Below, piece by piece: positions 1 through 10,699 of a stretch of DNA of 64,000 bases. The notes beneath the pieces were generated by a model. It was not told the DNA's origin. It saw nothing but the letters and a program-made list of their open reading frames with translations, and searched no databases. Location: positions 151,763 through 215,762 of the forward strand of contig NW_004450946.1 of the NCBI RefSeq assembly GCF_000321225.1. Reading direction: 5' to 3'. A program made the translations under genes and the position numbers. The stretch is from Odobenus rosmarus divergens. Lineage: Eukaryota > Chordata > Mammalia > Carnivora > Odobenidae. Every line of letters starts with the position of its first letter. The first letter of the stretch is position 1.

Positions 1-1040
1 GTCGTTGCAATATGTGTTGTTTTTTGAATAGTTTCTCTGAAGGCACTACTTTGAGTGGGATGTTGGGCACCTGGGGCTGGTGACGGCAGGGAGCTGTTCC
101 CGCTCTGAGGTTGAAGTTCAAGGGGATGAAATTATATTACTTGAGCCCAGTGAGGGCTGGAGCTGAGGAAGTGGGGCAGCGCAGCTGGAGTTATGGTCAT
201 GAGAATCACACTACAGCCAGGTGCAGCCCTGAGGCAAAGATGAGTGGGAAATCCTCCTCTCCTCTCATCTTCCCTTTTCCTGTTGGGGCCTCCATTGGCT
301 GAACCCAGGTATCATCAAGGAAGCCCAAAAGGTATAGTCCCCAGAAGTCAGCCTCTGGATCACAGACGAAGACAGAGAAGGAGGAGGCATGGATCAGGGG
401 AGGGGATGCAATGGAGATTAACCAGCAAAAAGAAGGTGCAAGAGATTGCCCGAAGACTTTCTCTCTTAGGTTAAGACACTCTGCAGTGTGTATGTCCCCA
501 GGGAGCCTCTAAAGAATCCACAAAACGTGGTCCTTGAGAGAGCCAGCATTTAGAGGACTGCCACCTGAGGATCATGGCAGTAGAACTAGTTAAGTGAAAA
601 AAAGAAAAAAGATTTTTTGCTCGCTTCTTTTAATCTTCTACTTCCCTTGCCCCAAGCCAGGAAAGGGAGAGGAAGGGAGAGAGAAAACTAGGAGAAGGAC
701 ACACGATGCCCCTCCCACCACCTGGTTGGGCCAGGGCAGAGCTTGGCTTGGATGCGAGATTCAAATTTTGATTGAGACTGGACTGGACTGAATGAATACC
801 TGAAAGTGAGCCATCTTTACAGAAACAAGGCTTGTTCTTATCATTTAAAATGCCTGGGAAGCTGAGGTGGGTTGGCTTACTAAGATGTTGTCAAGGGAAG
901 GATGATGTGAAAGAACTTACCTGACAGCCAGCATGGATGGAAGATCAAGCCACTTTCTGTTTGTTCCTCCCTGCTTCAGACTATTCAGCAGACCAGTTTT
1001 AAATAACTTTAATCTGTCTCTCTTTTCCAACAGGCTTGAG
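1..1040. other. Unassigned sequence, no gene seen
   Basis: Mixed-composition sequence with a short purine-rich stretch around 590-700. The open frames here are short, lack splice context and look like chance. I recognise no repeat family. Confidence 0.5.
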
Positions 1041-1044
1041 GCTA

Positions 1045-1204
1045 CGTACTTTTCACGCATTGTGTTACTCACATTCACAACCACTTGCTGGGTCAATACT
1101 AATATAATCTCTGCTTTATAGATGTGAAAATTGAGGCATTAGGTTACAAGGCCATATTAGCTTGGTTTGAAGTCCAGCAAATCTGATTCCAGAGTCCAGG
1201 TTAA
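1045..1204 (-). mobile_element. MIR: MIR SINE fragment
   Basis: The order of blocks matches the reverse complement of the MIR core: a 'tttatagatgtgaaaattgaggca' type segment (the 'cagatgaggaaactgaggc' hallmark), then a segment like 'ggttacaaggcca', then 'ctgattccagagtcca'. It is heavily diverged, as expected for a repeat that was mobile early in mammals. Confidence 0.65.
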
Positions 1205-1214
1205 ATATTTTTTA

Positions 1215-2731
1215 AAATAAGACTATATTTTTAGAGCCATTTTAGGTTCAAAGAAATTTTGAGAGGAACGTACAGAGAGTTGCCCTATAACCCCAGCCTT
1301 ACACATGTATGGCTTCCCCCACTATCACTGTATCACAGTGGTACATTTGTTACAATTGGTGAACCTACACTGATACATCATTATCACCCAAATTCCATAA
1401 TTTACATTAGGGTTTACTCTTGGTGTTCTACATTCTATGGGTTTAAACAATTGTATAATGACTGGTATTTACCATTACAGAATCATACAGAATTATTTCC
1501 ACTGCCCTAAAATTCCTTTGTGCCCTGCCTATTCATCCTTCCCACTACCTTCAACCCCTGGCAACCACCAATCTTTTTAATGTCTCCAATAGTTTTGCCT
1601 TTTCCAGAATGTCATATAGCTGAAGTCATGCAGTATGCAGCATTTTCAGACTGACTTCTTTCACTCGGTAACAAGAACGTAAGTTTCCTCCATGTCTTCC
1701 CATGGCTTCCTAACTCCTTTCTTTTTAGTGCTAAATAATATACTATTGTCTGGATGTATCAGTTTCTTTATCCATTTACTTCCTAAAGGACATCCTGATT
1801 GTTTCCCAAGTTTTACCAATTATAAATAAAGCTGCTATAGACATCTATGTGCAGGGTATTTGTGTGGACATAAGTTTTCAATTCATTTGGGTAAATTAAT
1901 ACCAAGGAGCACAATTGCTGAATTGTATGGTTGAGAATATGTTTAGTTTTATAAGCAACATCCAACTGCCAAACTGCCTTCCAAAGTGCCTGCACCATTT
2001 TGAATTCCTACCAGCAATGAATGAGAGTCCCTGTCGCTCCACATCCTCACCAGCATTCGGTGTTGTCTGTGTTCCCAATTTTGGTCATCTAATAGGTGTG
2101 CAGTAGTATCTCATTGTTGCTTTAATTTGCATTTCCCTGATGCTATATGATGTGGAGCACATTTTCAAGTGCTTACTTACCATCTGCAAATCTTCTGTTA
2201 GGGTCTTTAGCCTAATTTTTCATTGGTTTCTTATTGTTGAGTTTGAAGCATTCTTTGTATATTTTTGATTATAGTCCTTTATCAGATATGTCTTTGCAAA
2301 TGTTTTCTCCCAGTCTATAATTTGTCTTCTCATTCTCTTGATGTTATCTTTCACAAAGCAGAAGTTTTTAATTTTCATTAAGGCCAGCTCATCAATTGTT
2401 TCTTTCATGGATTTTGTCTTTGGTGTTGTATCTAAAAAGACATACCATACCTGAGGTCATCTAGGTTTTCTCCTATGTTATATTCTAGGAGTTTTATAGT
2501 TTTACATGTTACATTTAGGTCTATGATCCATTTTGAGTTGATTGTTGTGAAGGTTATAAAGTATTTGTCTAGACTTATTTTTCTACATTTGGGTATACAG
2601 TTGTTCCAGTGTCATTTGTTGAAAAGACTGTCTTTGCTCCATTGTATTGCCTTTGTTCCTTTGTCAAAGATCAGTTGACTGTATTTATGTGGCTATATTT
2701 CTGGGGTCTTTATTCTGTTCTATTGATCTAA
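1215..2731 (-). mobile_element. L1: Ancient L1 (L1M), 3' UTR and ORF2 end
   Basis: Reverse-complement L1 text is continuous here. It includes the 'aataaagctgctat' and 'gggtaaatta' 3' UTR blocks near 1,826-1,900, the 'ccaaactgccttccaaagtg' block near 1,970, and the 'tcctttgtcaaagatcagtt' block of late ORF2 near 2,655. The consensus runs to about 2,731 and then stops at the DCUN1D1 retrocopy. It is the 3' third of a minus-strand L1 whose 5' part resumes at 3,373. Between the two, several hundred bases of normal L1 ORF2 are missing. Confidence 0.9.
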
Positions 2732-3370
2732 AAGAAGATTCCAAGCATCTTTTGATACTGATCATTTATGATGTTCCAACAAAAATTTATTCCATAAGTC
2801 TAAGAATTTAAGTCTTCCTTAAGCACTAAATTCAAGTAGGCAATGGCCATTTCTAGATCTAATCCTTTCTGTCTTGGATTCTTTGTAAAATTAAAAGTAA
2901 ACTGGTAAAAGTCCTTAAATCATCCTGGTTCTTTCATCTTGGGTATCTGGGCCTTTTGGTTTCAATGTCATACCATCCATGAACTCCTGTTTGGGAAACT
3001 TGCACTGTGTTGCTGCTCTGAACTTCGATGCAACAGTCAACATACTGGCTGGCTGGATCGAGTGCCAGGTCATCACAGGACTGTTGTATATCATCTATTC
3101 CAAGTTTATTTTCATCTTGAGGATCCTTGTAACTATTGTATAGTCTTTCTTACTTCTTCCTGTTCAATGATCCTTTTACACTCTCTCATATATAAAGTTC
3201 AGGGTTTTGGGGAAAAAATGTCTGTTGCAACAACTAACTTACTGCTGTTTTTTCACTAGATTGTGTGAGGATCATAAATTGACAAATTATCCTTCTGCAA
3301 TGATTTCAACTTGCTTATGTTGGTGTTCTCTAGGCCTCTCCTCTCCTCCTCTGGTTCTGCGGTGACTCAG
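2727..3370 (-). pseudogene. DCUN1D1: DCUN1D1 processed pseudogene, 3'-truncated
   Basis: Read on the minus strand, this is an intronless copy of DCN1-like protein 1 mRNA. That protein is the cullin neddylation co-E3 that binds UBC12 and cullins through its PONY domain. Recognisable peptides in order include KLKS, FTQSSEKTAV (a few changes), [69 protein letters not shown] and [13 protein letters not shown]. The start codon (3,316-3,318) is ATA instead of ATG. A 2-nt deletion near codon 11, several in-frame and out-of-frame deletions and stops break the frame. About 50 bp of 5' UTR-like sequence lies upstream. Homology ends near residue 218 of about 259, so the C-terminal end, 3' UTR and poly(A) are absent. 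It is embedded in, and co-oriented with, L1. It cannot make a functional protein. Confidence 0.9.
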
Positions 3371-3372
3371 TT

Positions 3373-5361
3373 CCAGGAGTTTTTTTGTTGATTCTTTCAG
3401 ATTTTCTACATATATGATCATGTCTTCTGTGAACAAAGATAATTTTATTTCTTCCTTTCAATCTGTATGCCTTTATTTCCTTTTCTGGTCTCATTGCATT
3501 ACTTTAACTTCTAGTACAATGTTGAAATGGAGTGGTAAGAGGGAATATTCTTGCTTTGTTCCTGATCTTAGTGGGAATGTTTTGAGTTCCTCACAATTAA
3601 ATATAATGTTAGCTATAGGTTTTTAGTAGATATTCTTTATCAAGTGGAGGAATTTCCCCTCTTTTCCTAGTTTACTGAGAGTTTTATCATGAATGAGCGT
3701 CAGATTTTCTCAAATGCTTTTTCTGCACCTATTGTTATGATGTGATTTTTCTTTTTAGCCTGTTGATGTGGTAGATTACACTGATTGATTTTCAAATTTT
3801 GAAGCGACCTTCCATACCTGGGATAAATTCCACTTGATCGTAGTATATAATTTTTAAAATACATTGTTGAATTTTGTGAATATTTTATTGAGGAATTTTG
3901 CATCTACGTTAATGAGAGATATTGGTCTGTAGTTTTCTTTTCTTGTAATATGTTTGTCTTGTTTTGGCATTAGGGTAATACTGACCTTTTATAATAAGTT
4001 AGGAAGTATTCCCTCTGCTTGTGTCTTCTCAAAAAGACTGTAGGGAATTGGTATTATTTCTTCCTTAAATGTTTGGTAGAATTCACCAGTGAACCTGTTT
4101 GAAAGGTTATTAATTTCATTTATTTAATAGATATAGACCTATTTGGACTATATATTTCTTCTTGTGTGACTTTTGGTAGATTGTGTCTTTCAAGGATTGG
4201 TCCATTTCATCCAGGTTATCAAATTTGTAAGTATAGATTTTTTTTCATAGTATTCCTTTATTATCCTTCTAATGGCCATAGGATCTGCAGTGATGCCCCT
4301 TCTTTCATTTCTGATATTAGTAATTTGTATCTTCTCTTTTTGAAAAAAGAGAGTTGGCCGGGCTAGTGGCTTATTAATTTTATTAATCTTTTTAAATAAC
4401 CAGCTTTTGGTTTTGTTGAGTTTTTTTCTGTTGATTTCCTATCTTCAATTTCATTGATTTCTGCTCTAATCATTATTATTTCTTTTCTTATGCTTACTTT
4501 GTTTGCTCTTCTTTTTCTAGTATCCTAAGATGAAGGCTTAGATTATTGATTTTGGATCTTCCTTCTTTTCCAGTATATGCATTCAATGCTTTAAGTTTCC
4601 TTCTAAGTACAGCAAAAGCAGTGCCCACAAATTCTTTTAAGTTATGTTTTCATTTTCATTTAGTTTAAAATATTTTAAGATTTCTTCTTCTTTGACCCAT
4701 GTGTTACTTAGAAATGTGCTGTTTGATCTACATATATTTCAGGATTTTCCAGTTACTTCCTGTTATTGATTTCTAGTTTAATTCCATTGTGGTCTGAGAT
4801 CAGATGTTGTGATTTCTATTCTTTCAGATTTGTTAAGGGATGTATTATGGCCCAGAATGTGGTCTGTTTTGGTGAATATTCCATTTGAGGTTGAGAAGAA
4901 TGTGCATTCTCTGTTGTTAAATGAAATAGTCTATAGATGTCAATTATATTCAGTTGACTGTAGGTGTTGTTGAGTTCAACTGTATCCTACTGATTTTCTG
5001 TTTGATGGGTCTATCCATTTATGATAGATGAGTATTAAAGTCTCCAACTATGATCATAGATTCAACTACTTATTGTTGCAATTCTATTAGTTGTTATCCC
5101 ACATAGTTTGACATTCTGTTGTTAGGTACATACATGTTAAGATTGTTATGTCTTTTTGGAGACTTGACCTCTTTATTATTATTTGTCCCTCATAACTTCC
5201 CTTGATTTGAAGTCTGCTCTGCCTGAAATTAATGTAACTACTCCTGCTTTCTTTTGATTAGTGTTAGCATTGTATATTTTTCTGTAGCCACCTACTTTTA
5301 CTACATATGTGTCTTTAAAGTGGGTTTCTGGTAGACAATATATTGTTGGATCTTATGTTTT
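3373..5361 (-). mobile_element. L1: Ancient L1 ORF2 remnant (reverse transcriptase region)
   Basis: Minus-strand L1 ORF2 sequence with many stops. The usual RT catalytic FADD box is degraded to F-T-E-D (about 3,408-3,440). The motif A segment reads G-A-E-K-A-F-E-K in place of D-A-E-K-A-F-D-K (near 3,700-3,735), so both catalytic regions are lost. Further right come the RT fingers and the region linking RT to endonuclease, including the segment around 4,640-4,900 that is repeated at 21,090-21,345. It ends at the TSD of a younger L1 tail (5,351-5,361) and resumes at 5,664. Confidence 0.92.
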
Positions 5362-5663
5362 ATGTATTTATTTTAATTCCAGTATAGTTAACATACAGTG
5401 TTATATTTCAGGTGTATAATATAGTGATTCAACAATTGCATACATCACCCAGTGTTCATCATGATGAGTGCACTCCTTAATCCCCATCACCTACTTAATC
5501 CATCTTCCCACCCACCTCCCCTCTGCTAACCATCAGTTTGTTCTCAATAGTTAAGAGTCTGTTTCTTGGCTTGTCTCTCTCTCTCTTTTCCTTTGCTCGT
5601 TTGTTTTGTTTCTTAAATTCTACATATGAGTGAAATCACATGGTGTTTGTCTTTTTAATTGGG
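5362..5663 (-). mobile_element. L1: Younger carnivore L1 3' tail nested in older L1
   Basis: The sequence matches the 3' UTR of carnivore L1 on the minus strand: a block equivalent to 'cccagtgttcatcatgatga' near 5,450, then a pyrimidine-rich segment. It is flanked by an 11-bp direct repeat, tcttatgtttt (5,351-5,361 and 5,664-5,674), which is the TSD. The older L1 reads straight through once this segment is removed. Confidence 0.85.
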
Positions 5664-7950
5664 TCTTATGTTTTGATCTACTCTGATAATCTCTGTCTTT
5701 TAATTGGTTCATATAGACCATTGACATTCAAAGTGATTATTGAAACAGTTGGATTAATATGTACCATATTTATTACTATTTTATTTTTGTTGCCCTTATT
5801 CTTTGCTCCTATTTTTCTCTTCCATTCTTTTTCTGCCTTTTGTGGTTTTAATTGATTATTTTATGATTCCATTTTCTCTCTTTCCTTAACATAGGAGTTA
5901 TACTATCTTTGTTTAACCTTTTTTAGTGGTTGCCCTAGGATTTGCAATATATGTTTACGACTAATTTAAGTCCACTTTTTAATAAAACTATACCATTTCA
6001 CGGTAGTGTGAATTCTTTCTAATAACAAAATAATCCTAATCCCTGCCTCCCATACCTTGTATTATTGCTGTCATTCATTTCACTTGTATATAAGCATATA
6101 TATTATATATACACAAGCATACATACATACATTGCTACCATTATTATTTTGAACAAACTGTTATCTGCTAGTTCAATTAATATTCAGAAAAATAGAAGTT
6201 TTTATTTTACCTTCAGTTATTTTTTTCTCAACATCTTCCTTATGTTATGTAGATGTGAGTTTATGACTATATTATTTTCCTTCTCTCTAAAGAACTTCTT
6301 CTAACATTTTGTGCAAGGCAGATTCATGGGCAAGAAATTCCCTCATTTTTGTGTGAGAAAGTCTTTATTTCTTTTTCACTTTTGAAGGATAATTTTCCAG
6401 GATACAGAAATCTAGGTTGAGAGCCTTTTTCTCAACACTTTAAATATTTCATTCCATGTTCTTCTTACTTGCATGGTTTCTAAGAAGTCAGATGTAATTT
6501 TTATCTTTGTTCGTCTATAAGAAAAGTCTTTTTTTTTTTTTTAAATCTGGCTGCTTTCAGGCTTTTTTTCTTTATCTTTGATTTTATGTAGTTTGAAAAT
6601 GACATGCCTATGAGCAGGCTTTATTTTGTTTTGTTTTTTCCATTTATCCTGCTTGGGGTTCTCTAATATTCCTGGATCTGTGGTTTGGTATTTGACATTA
6701 ATTTAGGGAAATCCTCAGTCATTTTTGTTTCAAATATTGTTTCCATCTCTTTCTTCCTTCTCATTCTGGTACTCTCATTATGCATATCTTATACCTATTG
6801 TATTTGTCCCACAGTCCTTGGATAGTCTGTTCTATGTTTTTCAGTATTGGTTCTCTTTGCTTTTTGCTTTTTGTGGATTCTATTGATATATGCTCTAGCT
6901 CACAGATTCTTCCCTCAACTGTGTCTTGTGTACTAGCAAGCCCATCAAAGGCATTCTTCATCTCCATTAGTGTTTTTTATCTCTAGCATTTCTTTCAGGT
7001 TCTTTCTTATGATTTCCACCTCTCTGCTTTCAAAGCCCAACTGTTCTTGTGTGTTGCCTACTTTATCCATTAGAGCACTTAGCATGCTAATCATAGTTGT
7101 TTTAAATTCTTGGTCTGATAATTCCATCATTGCTGCCATGTTTCATTCTGAAGCTAGCTCTGTCTCTTCATATTGTAGGATTATTGGGTTTTTTGTTTTT
7201 ATTTTTGCCGTTTTGTATGCCTTGTCATTTTTTTTTTCCTGGATAGCCAGACATGTTGTACCAGACAAAAGGAATGGCTGTAAATAGGCCTTTAGTAATG
7301 TGGTGGTGAGGTGTAAGGGGAGGGAAAGTGTTCTATAGTCCTCTGATTAAGTCTCAGTCTTTTAGTGAGGCTGTGCCTCTGGACTGTTGACTTCACAAGA
7401 GTTTCTCAGTTACTATCTTCCCCGTGATGTATGACAGGATGACTAGGGTGTGCTGGAGTTGGATATTGCTCTTGTTCCACTTGGAAAGCTAGAGCTCACT
7501 GGAGTTGGATATATCCCTTCCCAGGTCAGTTAGACTCTGATAATACCCTTAGAATGTGGTTGTCTAATGGTGCAGAACATTTCCAGTGCAGTGTGGACAA
7601 ATCTGAGAGATTAAAACTCTGGGGGACCCAGGCACAGGAGGTCCTCCTCAATTTTGTGAAATTTAGCTTCAGGATCTCCTCCACACGGAAGTAAAAATGC
7701 ACTACTGCAATGACACAAGCACACATTCACTAGGGAAACAGGATCCCCATGCTCTTCCTTTTTGACTCTGATTACTCATGCTTCTCAGTTGTGGCTGGGA
7801 ATTGAAGACTAGAGTTTCTGGAGCCCACGTTTCCCTCTGTTTTGAGAATTGGGATAATATTTGCTGTGCTACCAGGGTTTTAGTCCATCTTCCGTTTGCC
7901 AGGATTCTCCTCAAGGATCAAGGACAAAGTGTTGTTTATAACTTCAAGAA
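5664..7950 (-). mobile_element. L1: Ancient L1 5' half: ORF2 start, ORF1, 5' region
   Basis: Continuation of the same minus-strand L1. The segment 5,675-6,760 matches the ORF2 start and the HAL1/L1ME-like ORF1 C-terminal part. 6,761-7,139 encodes recognisable ORF1p coiled-coil and RRM-start sequence. 7,140-7,950 resembles L1M 5' sequence, T- and C-rich on this strand. The whole L1 spans about 1.2-7.95 kb, so it was close to full length when inserted. The exact 5' boundary near 7,950 is uncertain because another L1 abuts it. Confidence 0.8.
6761..7139 (-). pseudogene. L1 ORF1p remnant (coiled coil to RRM start)
   Basis: Two overlapping minus-strand frames together show L1 ORF1p. The upstream one has a heptad-rich coiled-coil stretch with SALMDKVGNTQEQ and RKNLKEMLEIKN. 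The downstream one has EMKNAFDGLAS, EHISIES and QGLWDKYNRYK. ORF1p is the RNA-binding trimeric chaperone of the L1 RNP. The frame shifts between the two pieces around 6,945-6,967, and downstream stops show it is dead. It lies about 4 kb upstream of the matching RT remnant, as expected in one element. Confidence 0.85.
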
Positions 7951-7952
7951 GT

Positions 7953-8745
7953 TCTCAGAAACGCAGAGAAAAACCACAATGAAGTGCCACTTCATACCCA
8001 CTAAGATGGCTATAATTTTTTTAAAAGGAAAAGAAGTGTGGCAATGTTGTGGAGACGTTGGAACACTTGTGCACTGCTGGCAAGAATGTAAACTGATGCA
8101 CCCACTGTGGAAAACATTTTGACAGTTCCATATAAAGTTAAACATAGAGTTACCATATGACCCAGCAATTCCATTCCTAGGTATAGACCCAAAAGAATTG
8201 AAAACAGATATTCAAGCATGTGCATGCACACTCATGTTCATAGCAGCTCTAACCACAATAGCCCAAAGTGGGAGATAACCCAAATGTCCATCAACGGATG
8301 AGTGAATAAACAAACTGTGCTTATGTACATTTGATGGAATATTATTTAGCCATAAAAAGGGAGGAAGCACAGATACACTCTACAATATGGATAAACTTTG
8401 AAAACATTGTGCTGAATGAAAGCATACGTGAAAGGGGCCAGACAAAAGGTCACATATCCCATTCATGGATTGATTCCATTTATATAAAGTGTTCAGAGTA
8501 AGTAAATCCATAGAGACAAGAGAGCAGGTGGAAGGTTGCCAGGGGCTGGGAGGATGGGGGAATGGAGAATTCGAGCAATCGTTTAATAGGTATAATAGAC
8601 TTCCTTTTAAGGTGATGAACATATTTTGAAACTAGATAGAGGTAATGGTTGCATAACATTGTAAATGTACTAAATACCACTGAATCGGTCACTTTAAAAT
8701 GGTTACTTTTTTGTTATGTAAATTTCTCCTAAATTTTTAAAGTTT
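7953..8745 (+). mobile_element. L1: L1M 3' end
   Basis: Plus-strand L1 sequence from the end of ORF2 into the 3' UTR. It starts at 'aaaaccacaatgaagtgcca' (the usual 'aaccacaatgagataccact' block), then 'cccagcaattccattcctag', 'aatattatttagccataaaa', 'ttgccaggggctggg', and ends in an A-rich tail near 8,740. It lies back to back with the minus-strand L1 on its left. Confidence 0.9.
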
Positions 8746-8959
8746 CAGGAGTGAGGTTGAGTCTGGAGACCCAAGGTCATCTGGAAGCTCTAGGTGTTCT
8801 TTTACTATCTTTTCCTCTCTTGGGTTACTAATTGGGTGCTCAATTAGACTCATTCATTGCTGTTTTCCCAATGGGTCCTTGTTTATCAAGCTCAGGATGC
8901 CGTGGAGGGAGGTTACTGCCTCTTTATTTTAAATTCCATGGTGTCTAGAGGAGCAGTCA

Positions 8960-9075
8960 TTGCCAGTTCATCTTGCAGACAGAGAAGACAGAACTGAAGT
9001 CGCTTGCCCAAGGCCACTTGTCAGGGTAACAGTGGGGCTGGATGTCAGCTTGCCCAGCCCACCACTCTGCTTTGT
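8960..9075 (-). mobile_element. MIR-like fragment
   Basis: The run 'cagaactgaagtcgcttgcc' followed by 'caaggccacttgtcaggg' and 'agtggggctggatgtcagc' follows the reverse-complement MIR order (gaggttaagtaacttgcccaaggtcac...). Diverged; the subfamily was not determined. Confidence 0.55.
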
Positions 9076-9281
9076 TCCCAGCAGCCATAATGTGGAAGAA
9101 CAGAGAGCATGCAACCAGTCCAAGAAAGCCACACTCCTATCCAGCAGGGAGACCGAGCTGAGAACAGCTGACAAGAACTGAAGGGTAACACTGCTTCAGC
9201 AAGAATTCTTGCCTTCTTGATACCATCCAGTTTGCCCAGACACTCCCACCCCACTTCTCCACTCTGCAACCATCTTTTTCT

Positions 9282-9380
9282 CTTTTTTTAAATTTAAATT
9301 CAATTAACCAACATATAGCACATCATTAGTTTCAGATGTAGTGTTCAATAATTCATCAGTTGTGTATAACATCCAGTGCT
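9282..9380 (-). mobile_element. L1: Short carnivore L1 3' tail
   Basis: About 100 bp of carnivore L1 3' UTR on the minus strand ('ttcaattaaccaacatatag', 'catcattagtttcagatgta', 'cagtgctcat'), with the T-rich tail on the left. It is bounded by an 11-bp direct repeat with one mismatch: catctttttct (9,271-9,281) and catccttttct (9,381-9,391). It is a severely 5'-truncated insertion. Confidence 0.85.
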
Positions 9381-9391
9381 CATCCTTTTCT

Positions 9392-10590
9392 GAAAACTGT
9401 TTTCCTCTGCTTTCAAATGAACGGCTCCCTGCAGGACTGTGGCCCTGCTCCTGTCAGAGGTGGGCAGCTGACCCTGGCTGGGACAACTCATCACATTCCT
9501 GAGGAGGTTGGAACTGGAACTTAGACCCCTCTGGGACCTGGACCCTAACATGTAAAATTCATAAGCTACTGGAAGTTGTGTTACTCCAAGGTAGCAGCCC
9601 AAGAAAGAGGTAAAGGAAACATGGGGATAGAATTTTCTCATTTCCCTATAGTGTCCATGTGAGGCGATGTTCCTGAGGCCCAGCTCCTTCTTCCCTTGGA
9701 TTCTGAAGAGTGCCCCAGGTTGCTGCTAGGGCAGGCCCTGCACATTAGCACCCTCAAAACTCACCCAACTCCTATCCAGTTATCTAGAGGATGGAAAACT
9801 AATGTCCAGATTTCTGAGACTCCCTTGCAGTGAAGGTGTCACATGTGACCGAGGTCCCACCAGGCACACACACCTGCGGAACATATAGAAGTTGGTAAAG
9901 AGCACCCCAGAGTGGTGGCCACACTCAGGGGGATCAGACTTTCTACAAGTAGAGTGGACCCAGGGGCTCAGCTCTCTGAGCAGCTGCGCTGGAGAGTCTG
10001 TTGCCGCAACCCTAAGCAGTGGTGTTTTCAGAAGTTGAGTCCCATGGTCTAGTCAGGCATCTCTTCTGGCTGTAGGATCTAAGCTTGGGTCCTAGACCTG
10101 CCCAGAAACTCTATCCACTACATAATATGCTGCAATAAATTCCTTTCTCTGAAACAAACCTGTGGATTCCGTAGTCTGCAGCTTATAAAGAATGCATTCA
10201 TACACATCAACAATCATAGATTCCTCTTGGTAGTTTGGCTTGGGTGTCTGTTACCTGCAAGCAAAATAGTCTTTATCAATACAATCAATTATCCAAATTG
10301 TCTATTTTCTTTAAAAAAAAAAGCAAACTTTAAAAGACGGTGAAAAAGACCCTTTTATCCAAATAATAGATATCTCCATTTTCAGGTAGCTCTGACAGTA
10401 CTCTCTAAGTTAAAACATCTGAAATTTCATTTTTGTAGAATGGGAAATGTGTGAGTGATACAAGTTAATTGACTTGTGGGGAACCCTGAATAGTTGCAAT
10501 TTTATCTGATAAAAGGTTTAAAATAAAAAATTTTGAAAATAAAATACTCGTCTTTATTGGGTCATTAGCTCTAATGTTCTCCTTGAGTTC
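9392..10590. other. Unassigned sequence, possibly part old repeat
   Basis: No gene seen. The part around 9,790-10,150 ('gagactcccttgcagtgaagg' through 'caataaattcctttctctga') has the feel of an old interspersed repeat ending in a polyadenylation-like segment, but I cannot assign a family. 10,200-10,560 is AT-rich and mostly single-copy in appearance. Confidence 0.4.
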
Positions 10591-10594
10591 TGAG

Positions 10595-10670
10595 GGCATG
10601 AGGCCAAGAGAGTTACCCAAGAACACACAGAAAGTAACAGGATTAGAACGAGAAGCCCTGTATCACTTGG
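10595..10670 (-). mobile_element. MIR: MIR fragment
   Basis: 'atgaggccaagagagttacc' then 'caagaacacacag', 'agtaacaggattagaacg' follows the reverse-complement MIR central region. Short and diverged. Confidence 0.55.
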
Positions 10671-10699
10671 CACTGGTTTCATCTCTCTTCCAAAGCACA

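Noticed and set aside
2939..3259. 106-codon plus-strand frame
   Set aside because: It is the antisense shadow of the DCUN1D1 retrocopy.
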